64,000 bases of DNA from Akkermansiaceae bacterium (GTDB lineage: Bacteria > Verrucomicrobiota > Verrucomicrobiia > Verrucomicrobiales > Akkermansiaceae), in the NCBI GenBank assembly GCA_015061985.1, contig SUVN01000001.1, forward strand, positions 62,001-126,000. Reading direction: 5' to 3'. The notes under the pieces are model-generated. The model did no database searches and was not told the origin of the DNA. It saw only the letters and a program-made list of their open reading frames with translations. Shown in pieces: positions 25,202 to 33,633 of the stretch. Position numbers and translations under genes: made by a program. Position 1 is the first letter of the stretch, and each line of letters starts with the position of its first letter.

Positions 25202-27250
25202 TTAATCATGTATTGCTTGCGCCTCTATCCATTGTTTCAGAGCTTGCAGGTGTTTATCCGTTATTTCCGCATCACTGTACAGCGCGATGCCGTGGCAGCC
25301 GATGGCGAGAAAATCATCCAGCCGCGCCGCCAGTTGTTCTGCGGGAATATCCGGCAGATGCAGCCCGGGTGCCAGGGGGATGCGGCCTCCGGTTTCCTGT
25401 GCCGCCCTGCGGGTTATATCGACAGCCCAGGCATTATCCTCATCGTAGAAGGAGTGGTAAACCATGGGCAGAGCCAAATCTGTGCGAAAACGCCCCCAGT
25501 CCTGCCGCACCATCTCGGCAGACATGGAGGGAGTGGGGAATACGGAGCAGGCAGAGCGGAGATGATGGCGGCGGGTTTCTTCTGCCAGCATGTTGTAGAA
25601 ATCTGCGATGGCAGACAGTCGGAATTCCCGCCACTCCCTGTCCTCTGCGGGCGCAGGGCGGGGAAGCCGCCCGTATTGTGCGCGGAATTTTTCCCGGCAG
25701 GTGGTGCAGTAACAGTAGTCGTGCGCCGGTGAGGGAACACTCATATCCAACCCGTAATAGTCCCACAAATGGCGGGGAAGTGTGATATCCGGCATGCGTA
25801 TGTAGTCTGCCTGAATGCCGGAAAGTCCCGGAACGGCTGCCAACCGACGCACTTCGCGGAGCAGATGCTGCTGCACTTTCTCATGATTCGGGCAGAGAAA
25901 CTGATAATAGCTCACAAAGGGGCGGTCTTTCTCCCGGTGACAGGATTTTCCCCGGGCATTCACGGCAAACCAGTCGGGGTGGTGCAGCGGTTCGCTGTCC
26001 ATCGGTCGATTGAGTGTCCACAGCCAGGCAAATACCTCCATGCCGACATCCCTGGCGGCCGGGGTGAGGGTAGCTATCTCTTCTGCCGTGCCGCTGATGA
26101 TGAGGGTATTGATACCGGCCTCGGCATAGCGGCGGCAGGTGCTTTCCCATGGCTCGCTTCCGGTGGAATCTCCCTGAACCCAGAGAAAAATCTTCGGCAT
26201 CTGTCGATGTGGAGCAGATTGTGTATACCTGCCTTCGCTGTCCAACGTCATTCGAATCCCACAGTGGGGACAGGTGGCGCTCAGGATGAAGAAATCCTCC
26301 GTCGGGAATGACATCTGAACGCCGGAGGGCAGGGGGAGAGAGTGGGAGAAGCACCCCTCTTTGGCGCGGGCCTCCAATTGGGCATTGAGAACACGGTAAA
26401 GCGCCAGACGGGTTCTTTCCTGCGGTTCCGGGGAGGCAGATTCCCACTCTGCGGCGCTGCGGTGGCTGAAAACCACCCGCCCCCAATGCTCCGGCAGGTG
26501 GATGTTGATTTTACCGGTCGGGGCCCACACATGGTTGCTTTCCGGCAGCGGGTTGCCGGATTCATCTGTCAGTTTGGCATATCCGCAGGGGGAAGCGGAG
26601 TCCGGCCTGACTAGCCAGTTGACTCTGGAGAAATTGAAGCGCATGCTGCTGCCTGATTCCGGGGCTGTACCGCTTCGGGGTTGGTTGCCATGCCCGGTGA
26701 TGCTGCTCCAGGGGATTGCCAGCTCAACACTCCAGCCCTCGTCCGTGTCGGAAGCATCATTGAGTGTGCCGCGCAGATGAACAGCGTGGCGCAGCCCCGG
26801 TATCTCCCAATCATGCAGTATATAGGGGCTGTTGAAGCGGTAAGGACGAGTCAGAAATAAATCCCAGGTGGTGTTCAGGGCGTTGATTTCCAGTTCGATA
26901 TAGTTGAGCCCATCACCATCCGGGTCGATGAACACCTCAAAATCCGGGTCGCGATAAATCACGGAATCATGCTCTGTCAACGTGGCCCACAGGTGCTGCT
27001 CCTGCATGTCGGCAAAGATATACAGGAACGCATCATCCCATGCCATTTTGATGCGGCATTCATGTGGAATGGCTGCGCCCTCAATATCGCGCAGCGGAGA
27101 AAGCTCCCGCGCTTGCTGCCATACGGTGTCATCGCCCCGACCGTCTATCACGGGGGCGATATCTGCCCGCCCGCAAACGTAATTCGGGGGCAGCTCCGTG
27201 GCACTGATAAGTGTTGCAAGGCCACACAGGGATAAGAGAGGTGTCCGCAT
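25202..27250 (-). CDS. Secreted CBM9-like plus glycosidase-like protein
   Basis: A 682-aa protein with an N-terminal signal peptide (MRTPLLSLCGLATLISA). Residues ~30-240 match carbohydrate-binding family 9-like/DOMON-type modules: IAPVIDGRGDDTVWQQA, IKMAWDDAFLYIFADM, DFEVFIDPDGDGLNYIELE, and WSVELAIPWSSI. A short linker holds a CPHCG zinc-knuckle-like motif. The C-terminal ~330 residues look like a TIM-barrel glycoside hydrolase with IQADYIRMPDI and a CYCTTCREKF cluster, but I cannot name a GH family. It probably binds and cleaves an extracellular or periplasmic glycan. Confidence 0.72.
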   Translation of the reverse strand: MRTPLLSLCGLATLISATELPPNYVCGRADIAPVIDGRGDDTVWQQARELSPLRDIEGAAIPHECRIKMAWDDAFLYIFADMQEQHLWATLTEHDSVIYRDPDFEVFIDPDGDGLNYIELEINALNTTWDLFLTRPYRFNSPYILHDWEIPGLRHAVHLRGTLNDASDTDEGWSVELAIPWSSITGHGNQPRSGTAPESGSSMRFNFSRVNWLVRPDSASPCGYAKLTDESGNPLPESNHVWAPTGKINIHLPEHWGRVVFSHRSAAEWESASPEPQERTRLALYRVLNAQLEARAKEGCFSHSLPLPSGVQMSFPTEDFFILSATCPHCGIRMTLDSEGRYTQSAPHRQMPKIFLWVQGDSTGSEPWESTCRRYAEAGINTLIISGTAEEIATLTPAARDVGMEVFAWLWTLNRPMDSEPLHHPDWFAVNARGKSCHREKDRPFVSYYQFLCPNHEKVQQHLLREVRRLAAVPGLSGIQADYIRMPDITLPRHLWDYYGLDMSVPSPAHDYCYCTTCREKFRAQYGRLPRPAPAEDREWREFRLSAIADFYNMLAEETRRHHLRSACSVFPTPSMSAEMVRQDWGRFRTDLALPMVYHSFYDEDNAWAVDITRRAAQETGGRIPLAPGLHLPDIPAEQLAARLDDFLAIGCHGIALYSDAEITDKHLQALKQWIEAQAIHD

Positions 27251-27257
27251 ATCCGAC

Positions 27258-27287
27258 AGGGTAGCGGAAAAGAGGTGGCTGCGTCAA
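27258..27287 (-). promoter_or_regulatory. Promoter of the CBM9-like gene
   Basis: On the minus strand TTGACG (27282-27287), an 18-bp spacer and TACCCT (27258-27263), 7 nt before the ATG at 27250. Confidence 0.5.
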
Positions 27288-27342
27288 GCCTGAATCTGAT
27301 TTTCGCCTTGAAACAGGCAAATCCGGATGATAGTATAACGCC

Positions 27343-28203
27343 ATGTTGAGTTACCCTATGCGCTATGTTTCTCTTATTTGCACGATGTTGATTCTGGCGG
27401 TAGCTTTTTTGTGTGTCAATCTTTACCTGAATAAGGCTGATAGAGAGGGTGATGAAAAGGAGTTTTCTACGGCAGACTACCTCACATGGGAGGATTGGAC
27501 GCAGGGTATACGGGACTATATCCTGGGGTGTTCTGCTGATGGTGAAGGCGTTGCTCACTATTTGTCTCTGCTGAATCCGGAACGAGGAGAGAAAATGGTG
27601 TTCGATTTGGGGCATGCTGCATGGAAAGAGGGACGGACCGATCCGCGTTCAACCGTGTATTTTGCATCGAAGGGTGTATGGGTGGTTGAGCGCCCCTATT
27701 CTTTCTCTCTGGATTGTCCTCAGGGGGTGATGACCTTTTGTGAATCAATGACCATGCCCGAGTTTATCCCGTGGAGTGACTATGATGGGTTGCTGAATCG
27801 ATTCCGCCGTATGGAGAACTACTATGTCGATATAGCGGTGGAATCATCGCTGCATTGGGAGCATCTCTGGACACCTTTGATGAAGCTTTACGAAGTGGTG
27901 GGAATGGACAGGCTAATCACGATGCATTCGTGGGAAAACGTCAGCTTCTGTCGGCAGTGCGTGAGCCCGTTGCGGCCACCTGCGCCGGGTGCGGAGTCTG
28001 ATATTGTTACAGTCATTCAGTCATTGTCGGAGTTGGTGGGTAATAATCATAAGGAAGATTCAGCGAATGTGCAGAATCTGTTGGCGGAGCTGTATCGTCT
28101 GAAGCAGATGTATCCGATAGTGTTTTCTGATATTACTGCAACACGAGCTGACCGCCTGCAAACAATCTATCATTCATTTCTTGAAATTCATAATATAAAG
28201 TGA
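27343..28203 (+). CDS. Signal-anchored protein of unknown function (286 aa)
   Basis: One N-terminal membrane segment (about residues 9-27, ICTMLILAVAFLCVNLYL) and a soluble acidic domain; no family recognised. A CRQC motif lies near residue 205. A TATAAC box at 27334-27339 ends only 3 nt before this ATG, so the real start may be the in-frame ATG at 27358 (MRYVSLIC), which would still keep the anchor. The gene precedes the zinc-ribbon/transglutaminase cluster but has a separate promoter from it. Confidence 0.6.
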   Translation: MLSYPMRYVSLICTMLILAVAFLCVNLYLNKADREGDEKEFSTADYLTWEDWTQGIRDYILGCSADGEGVAHYLSLLNPERGEKMVFDLGHAAWKEGRTDPRSTVYFASKGVWVVERPYSFSLDCPQGVMTFCESMTMPEFIPWSDYDGLLNRFRRMENYYVDIAVESSLHWEHLWTPLMKLYEVVGMDRLITMHSWENVSFCRQCVSPLRPPAPGAESDIVTVIQSLSELVGNNHKEDSANVQNLLAELYRLKQMYPIVFSDITATRADRLQTIYHSFLEIHNIK

Positions 28204-28291
28204 TGGAAGCAGAGATGAGAAATGAGCAGAATTGCGGTTTCTTCATATGTGTCAACATTGCCTTAAAAAATGAGGAATCCAGTTTCTTTTC

Positions 28292-28320
28292 TTGCAACCT
28301 GATTCCATATCTGGTATCAT
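28292..28320 (+). promoter_or_regulatory. Promoter of the zinc-ribbon/transglutaminase cluster
   Basis: TTGCAA (28292-28297), a 17-bp spacer and TATCAT (28315-28320), with the ATG just 6 nt later. Confidence 0.65.
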
Positions 28321-28326
28321 TAGCGC

Positions 28327-29871
28327 ATGAGTAATGTGTGTTCCAAATGTGGGAAGCAGTTTACGTCGTCCCGAGCCTCTCAGAAAGTGTGCCCGGAGTG
28401 CCTGAATGCTGAGTTTTCTGATGCATTTCAGATGGAGGAGACGGAGGTGTCTGTAACTCGGGAGCGCCAGGCCGCCGCCGCTCGCCGTCAACATGCCCGT
28501 ATGGCCAAATTGTTGGATTCGTATAAGAATGGTACGATGTTCAACATGACCGGTAAGATAATGTTCTGCGTGGGACTTTTTATCCTTGCGTTCAGCAACA
28601 TAATTTTCTTTCTGGATGGGAAGTCTCTCATCTACTGGGGAGTTGACGGAATAAGTGTAGGAGCTAAACAGGCCATATCTGTATCCCTGAGTGCAGTGTC
28701 GGTTCTGCTGCTGATGGTTTCTACCCGGCGGTTTAAATTATTCATGTTTGCCTGCTCCGTCATCATTATGGTGCTCGGTTGGTTTGCCCCTACTCTCTGG
28801 ATGCCGTCCAAAGGTGTGTCCATGATGGCAGATAGGGAAAATGCGCTTACCGGTGGTGGATCTGACACGGTAGCCGATACTCCTATTACGGAAGAAGAAT
28901 TGGCTGTCTTTTACGAGTTGAAAGAAAAGATGCCCAGAAGCACGCACTACGCGGTTTTCATGGATACCCAGGATCCCGCAGTCAGAAGCCAGATGAGAGA
29001 TGCCCTCTCCCGATTGTTGGATGCTGAGTATACTCGAGCATATACGAGGACGAACGGTATACTGTATGTTGTTGCTAATGCTTCAGTGCTTCCGCAGAAT
29101 GTAACACCCGTGATGGAGCGTATAGGTACTATCATCAAGTCTGATGTTTCTCAGGGTATCTATCTGGTGCGATTTGATGCAGAGAAAACGAATATGGTAA
29201 GCAAGTATTCTGCTGAAGTCCTCAGCTCGCCGATGAATGCCGCATTCGTTACGGCAAATATCGCAGAATTGCAGTGCCTTGATGCCATGCGTATTCGTGT
29301 GGCCGCCCGCTCACTCAAGAATGCGAATGTGCAGATGCTTCGCGGTGAAATTCGTGATGCTTTGGTGAAAACTCTGGGAGACCCGTGGACTCAGGATCAG
29401 GATACCTATGTTGCGTTGATTGATGCTTTAGTTACCTATGCTCCGAGAAAGGATAAGGAGGCTATTGCCATCTGTGACAAGTATTTTGCATCTCGCTATG
29501 CTTCGATGCGGGATGTCCTGCCTAGTGTCGCGAATTATCTCATCAAAGAGCAGCCGGATAAAATGGTGGAGCCCATCATTGCCTATTGGCTGGAAAATTC
29601 CGTTGTTTGGTCGCAGCAACTCCGCGCGCTTTCCTGGAGAGTACAGCCCAAGTTGCTGGAAGTGATGCAGGGGAAAGCCAGCATAAAGGACTTGAATATG
29701 ATTCTGCGCTATCTGCAGAATAACGGAAATGCCGATGCCATCCCGGCTGTGAAAAAGTTGATGGATCATCCCGATTCCATTATCCGCTACTCTGCCAGAA
29801 CGACGCTCCAGGCGCTGGAAAAGCAAGAGGCTCAGCACCGCGATGATGAGGCCGCTGCTGCGAATCAATGA
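28327..29871 (+). CDS. Zinc-ribbon membrane protein with helical-repeat C-terminus
   Basis: A 514-aa protein. It opens with a zinc ribbon, CSKCGKQF ... KVCPECLNAEF (two CxxC pairs within the first 27 residues). Three hydrophobic segments follow between about residues 78 and 160. The C-terminal ~350 residues are helical and end in a HEAT-like run (LRYLQNNGNADAIPAVKKLM, YSARTTLQALEKQ). The cytosolic ribbon and helical tail suggest a scaffold or sensor. Function is unknown. It is first in a tight three-gene cluster, with 22 bp to the next gene. Confidence 0.75.
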   Translation: MSNVCSKCGKQFTSSRASQKVCPECLNAEFSDAFQMEETEVSVTRERQAAAARRQHARMAKLLDSYKNGTMFNMTGKIMFCVGLFILAFSNIIFFLDGKSLIYWGVDGISVGAKQAISVSLSAVSVLLLMVSTRRFKLFMFACSVIIMVLGWFAPTLWMPSKGVSMMADRENALTGGGSDTVADTPITEEELAVFYELKEKMPRSTHYAVFMDTQDPAVRSQMRDALSRLLDAEYTRAYTRTNGILYVVANASVLPQNVTPVMERIGTIIKSDVSQGIYLVRFDAEKTNMVSKYSAEVLSSPMNAAFVTANIAELQCLDAMRIRVAARSLKNANVQMLRGEIRDALVKTLGDPWTQDQDTYVALIDALVTYAPRKDKEAIAICDKYFASRYASMRDVLPSVANYLIKEQPDKMVEPIIAYWLENSVVWSQQLRALSWRVQPKLLEVMQGKASIKDLNMILRYLQNNGNADAIPAVKKLMDHPDSIIRYSARTTLQALEKQEAQHRDDEAAAANQ

Positions 29872-29893
29872 GAACCAATAGACGAGTTCTGCC

Positions 29894-32443
29894 ATGTCAT
29901 CCAATTCCATCAGGCTGCTTATCGCCACAGGTATTTTGTTTGCCTTGGGGTTCGTTGCGTATCCTCTCATATATGATATACGTGTGGAGCAAGATATGCC
30001 GGTGGTTCGTGAATCTGTTAAAACGGAGGATGATGGCATAGAGGATGATTGGGTGGAAACTGTTGATGAGGTGTCAGAGACTCCCGTTGTCACGACCGTG
30101 GAGAAAACGGATGAGTCCCGGCGCAAGGTTCTCGCGGCACAGAATGATGACGAATACGCAGAAGAAGACGTTCCGGAGGATCCCCGACAGAAAAAGGTGC
30201 CGGAGACCCGCATTCACGCACAGTACACCTCATCGCTGGCTCATGTTAAGCGTATTGTCAAAATTCTGGAGAAAGAAGACAAGAAACCGTACAAGAGCAA
30301 AGATTTGGTGCCGGATGCATGGAATGACCCGGAGGCCCTGTATCAATTGCTCGCCAAGCGGGTGCTGGATAGACTTGGGAATCTGAAAGAGGATGGTATT
30401 CTCAAGTTCATGGAAAATCCGGCAAATCGTCTGGATTTGGCACGTATCAACCTGATTCGCCGCACGGGGTCGGAAGAACTTCGACGCGTGGTTGCCCTCC
30501 CCAGCGGGCGCACGATGCTGACCGCCATGGCAAACGATCTGCGCTGGATATGCGGGGTGCTGTATTCCGGCCCTTCTGAGAAGATGGAGCAATCACTCAC
30601 TAACATGGAGTTGATTTACCGCAAGTATGCTGAGGATTTTCAGCATCCGGTGCTCAACAAGGTCGGTACCATAGCGGCTTTGGAATTTGCCCGTGAGAAC
30701 TGGAGCCAGGATGATATGATGGCTCGATACGTCTATTATAAGACCAGTTATCAGGGGGAATTGCTCAATGCTCTCTTCGATACTTGGCGCTACTGGGAGA
30801 TGCGCTGGATTGTCGGTAGTGCCCAGCCGCAACAGCGGGTCGGTAACTGGGGTGAACCTCGAAACCTGGCGTGGATGCGTGATAACGTTCGACTGCCTGC
30901 TCATCAGTATCTGGGGGCAGAAGGTCAGCTGCAGTACCGTCTGCGTAACGTGGCCGGTGACTCCGTGTTCTCTTCTGCCTATCTCGCCCCGGTGTTGCCC
31001 TATGTGAAAGGCACGACAGCCTGGGCATATCGCGAAATCGGCGGTGTGTGCGGTGCGCTTTCACACTATGCAACGTATGCCGCCATAGCCAATGGCCTGC
31101 CTGCCACCTGTATGGGTGAGCCGGGGCACTGTGCCTACGCCATGCGAGTGGAGGGTGAATGGAAACGCGGTAACTCCATCTACTGGCAGCATTCTGTGGG
31201 TAAGACTTTTTTCCGTGAGAGTGAGTGGGATTACCTCATCATGACGGAAAATCTCTACAAAGACTACTATAATACACTTATTGCTGATCAGCTGGTGGCA
31301 ATGGCAGACTTTCTCGGCGCACGCCGCAAGATGACGGCATCATTCAACTGCTATGAGCTCTCCGTTAAGGTGCAGCCGCTGAATTGGCCGGCATTGAATC
31401 GCTACGCCGGATATCTGAAGGTGAAAGCACCGAAAGATTACGACAAGTGGAAGCGTCTGCATGACAACATCGTAGACGGACTGGGCAAAAAACATTACAA
31501 TGCAGCTTCCCGTCTTCTGGTGCGTAAGGTGTATCCCACGCTGGCTCCCATGGTGAAAGACAGAGCCACGCTCAACAAGATGTACTCCGGATTGTTCAAA
31601 AACTTTGACGGGTGGGGTGAAAACCGCTGGGATATCAATCCTACTCTGGATGCACAGATATCCGTCTACGAGAACAACGATGACCGCAAGGTATACATGC
31701 GCGAAGTTGTCAAAGTGCTGATGGGGAAACCGGAGTACGCCGGAGCCGTACTTTCCTGGGGTCTGAATTACATCGGACAGCATCTTTCCTCTGATGACAA
31801 AGTTCAGGACGAGTTTACGGATATGCTGGTGCGTATGATGAGCAGTCATACCGGTCGAACGAAAAAAGATTTGGAAGAAACATGGGCCACCTTGGGAGAA
31901 GCTCTCAATACCGCCACGGAAAACAAGGAGCGCCGCATTTTCCAGGCCATCGGTCGCTTGGCGTACCGCAAATGCAAATCAAAATTCCCGGCAAAATTAC
32001 CGTATCGCATTCGTCCGTTCCCCGGACGTGTGGTTTCGGAATCCGGCCTGATTGATACAGCGACAACGCTTGGCTCCGGGCAGGTGGCTTCCAGCTGTCT
32101 TCATTGGGGGGTGTTGCAGCGCCACGGCGGAGCCATGCCCGGTAAGTTTGAAGGCAAATCCGGCGTGACCTTGATGCTGGAGAAAAGGAGTGAAATATCC
32201 GGCGTGGTGTGTGTGTCTGCCGAAAAACAGCTCAAGAATAATCGTCCGTTTTATCTGGAAGTGTCATCCGATGGTCAGAATTGGACACGCGTTCGCGGCA
32301 ACGGTGTCATCGAGGGTGGGGTGCTTCGTTTCGACCTGCGTAAGGAAAAACCTGTGTGCAGTTACATCCGCATGCTGCGTGAAGGGGATAAATATGAACC
32401 CGGAATCGTGGGCTTCTATGCCTACGGAAAATATGAACACTAA
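29894..32443 (+). CDS. Membrane-anchored transglutaminase-like protein with discoidin-like tail
   Basis: An 849-aa protein. A signal-anchor (residues ~7-27) precedes an acidic low-complexity stretch (~30-85), then a helical region. The transglutaminase/papain-like core near residues 383-425 reads GGVCGALSHYATYAAIANG then PGHCAYAMRVEGEW, giving a candidate Cys and His of a catalytic triad. The last ~150 residues (from about PGRVVSESGLIDT) resemble an F5/8-type C (discoidin) carbohydrate-binding module, with FYLEVSSDGQNWTRV. It likely faces the periplasm and acts on protein or peptidoglycan-linked substrates. The substrate is unknown. Confidence 0.72.
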   Translation: MSSNSIRLLIATGILFALGFVAYPLIYDIRVEQDMPVVRESVKTEDDGIEDDWVETVDEVSETPVVTTVEKTDESRRKVLAAQNDDEYAEEDVPEDPRQKKVPETRIHAQYTSSLAHVKRIVKILEKEDKKPYKSKDLVPDAWNDPEALYQLLAKRVLDRLGNLKEDGILKFMENPANRLDLARINLIRRTGSEELRRVVALPSGRTMLTAMANDLRWICGVLYSGPSEKMEQSLTNMELIYRKYAEDFQHPVLNKVGTIAALEFARENWSQDDMMARYVYYKTSYQGELLNALFDTWRYWEMRWIVGSAQPQQRVGNWGEPRNLAWMRDNVRLPAHQYLGAEGQLQYRLRNVAGDSVFSSAYLAPVLPYVKGTTAWAYREIGGVCGALSHYATYAAIANGLPATCMGEPGHCAYAMRVEGEWKRGNSIYWQHSVGKTFFRESEWDYLIMTENLYKDYYNTLIADQLVAMADFLGARRKMTASFNCYELSVKVQPLNWPALNRYAGYLKVKAPKDYDKWKRLHDNIVDGLGKKHYNAASRLLVRKVYPTLAPMVKDRATLNKMYSGLFKNFDGWGENRWDINPTLDAQISVYENNDDRKVYMREVVKVLMGKPEYAGAVLSWGLNYIGQHLSSDDKVQDEFTDMLVRMMSSHTGRTKKDLEETWATLGEALNTATENKERRIFQAIGRLAYRKCKSKFPAKLPYRIRPFPGRVVSESGLIDTATTLGSGQVASSCLHWGVLQRHGGAMPGKFEGKSGVTLMLEKRSEISGVVCVSAEKQLKNNRPFYLEVSSDGQNWTRVRGNGVIEGGVLRFDLRKEKPVCSYIRMLREGDKYEPGIVGFYAYGKYEH

Positions 32444-32457
32444 CTTATTCTGCTGAT

Positions 32458-33561
32458 ATGTTTCTTCGCCGAATTCTGACAATGACGGCACCGGCGCTGG
32501 CGCTGGTTGCGTCTGTGGCGTACGGTATCGTAGTTCGCAGTTATTCAGATGCGCTCTCCAAGGCCGGGGAGAAACCCGCAGTCGTGTTTGCATATGGGGC
32601 TAATTACGACAAATTCAGCATGAAGGTGTATGATGAGTTCATCAAAAAGAACAAAATCATGCAGGCTGTTCGAAAGGGGGTGTTTGTTGTTGTTCCCATA
32701 TACCAGAATCCGACCCCGGCTGAACAGAAAGAGATAGAGAAGATTATGGGCAAGAATCGCTTGCCCGGCGGTATCTGGAGTTATCCCTGTCTGGCCGTCA
32801 TTGATAAGAAAGGTAAGTTGCGGGGAATCGTCCAAGGGGCATCCGCAATGCAGAAAGTGGAGACCGCAGCAGTAGAGATAGAAAAGCTTATTGAAGCTTA
32901 TATTGAACAGGAAAAGCTTCTTTCTAAAGCTGCTTCCGCCAGTGGCTCGCGCAAAGCCGACCTCCTGTTACAAGCTTCCAATATCAATATTGCCATGCCG
33001 GATATGGGCGATGGTAATAACGGCATGTCAGCCGATATGAAGGATAAGATAGGGCTGAGTTCCCGGATGTCCTTTGACCCTATCGCTATAGTGGAGAAAC
33101 TCCAGATTATGTCCTTTGCTGAGGCGGATGAATATATCCGCAACATGATTGCCAATGGATGTTATTCCCGCCGCCAGCGACAGGAAATGATGGCTGCCTA
33201 TGCCGGGCATTTGCGGAGAAATAACGCATCTCCCGAGCGATTGAGAGCGCTGTATACCGAGATGCGTAATCTTGATCCGAATTCCATGTACGGGGCATAT
33301 GCCGAAGGCGCTATAGCGCTTTGGGTGAATAAGGAAGAGTTTGATCCATCCACCGTTCCGGTCGAAATGCGTCGCTCGGATTCGGATGTGTCAGCTGTGG
33401 CGTCTGTTCCGGGGTCCTCCTCCGTTGATTCCAGCACCAACGCCGGGAAAACGGCATTGGGAAGCGAAAGTCTGGAAGACGAGGCGCTGACGACGGATGA
33501 TGAGCCGACCGAAGCAGATTTCGAAGCGGATGCAGATGTGCCTGAAGATGAGCAGGAGTAA
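32458..33561 (+). CDS. Exported thioredoxin-fold-like protein without CxxC
   Basis: A 367-aa protein with a signal peptide (MFLRRILTMTAPALALVASVAYG). Residues ~30-135 follow a thioredoxin-like pattern (KPAVVFAYGANYDKF, GVFVVVPIYQNP, YPCLAVIDKKGKLRGIVQG), but the usual CxxC is absent, so no disulfide exchange is expected. A helical region follows, and the C-terminus is a disordered Asp/Glu/Ser-rich tail. Last gene of the cluster, 14 bp after the transglutaminase-like gene. It may be a binding partner of the two preceding proteins; this is inferred from linkage only. Confidence 0.7.
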   Translation: MFLRRILTMTAPALALVASVAYGIVVRSYSDALSKAGEKPAVVFAYGANYDKFSMKVYDEFIKKNKIMQAVRKGVFVVVPIYQNPTPAEQKEIEKIMGKNRLPGGIWSYPCLAVIDKKGKLRGIVQGASAMQKVETAAVEIEKLIEAYIEQEKLLSKAASASGSRKADLLLQASNINIAMPDMGDGNNGMSADMKDKIGLSSRMSFDPIAIVEKLQIMSFAEADEYIRNMIANGCYSRRQRQEMMAAYAGHLRRNNASPERLRALYTEMRNLDPNSMYGAYAEGAIALWVNKEEFDPSTVPVEMRRSDSDVSAVASVPGSSSVDSSTNAGKTALGSESLEDEALTTDDEPTEADFEADADVPEDEQE

Positions 33562-33583
33562 ACCACTCTGTTTGTCCGCGGTT

Positions 33584-33606
33584 TATTCTGCCATGTTGGC
33601 AGAATA
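33584..33606 (+). terminator. Hairpin after the three-gene cluster
   Basis: TATTCTGCCA (33584-33593) pairs perfectly with TGGCAGAATA (33597-33606), loop TGT, followed by a partly T-rich stretch (GTGTTTTT). Probable terminator of the cluster. Confidence 0.6.
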
Positions 33607-33633
33607 GCCTTGTGTTTTTCCGGCCTCGGGTGT

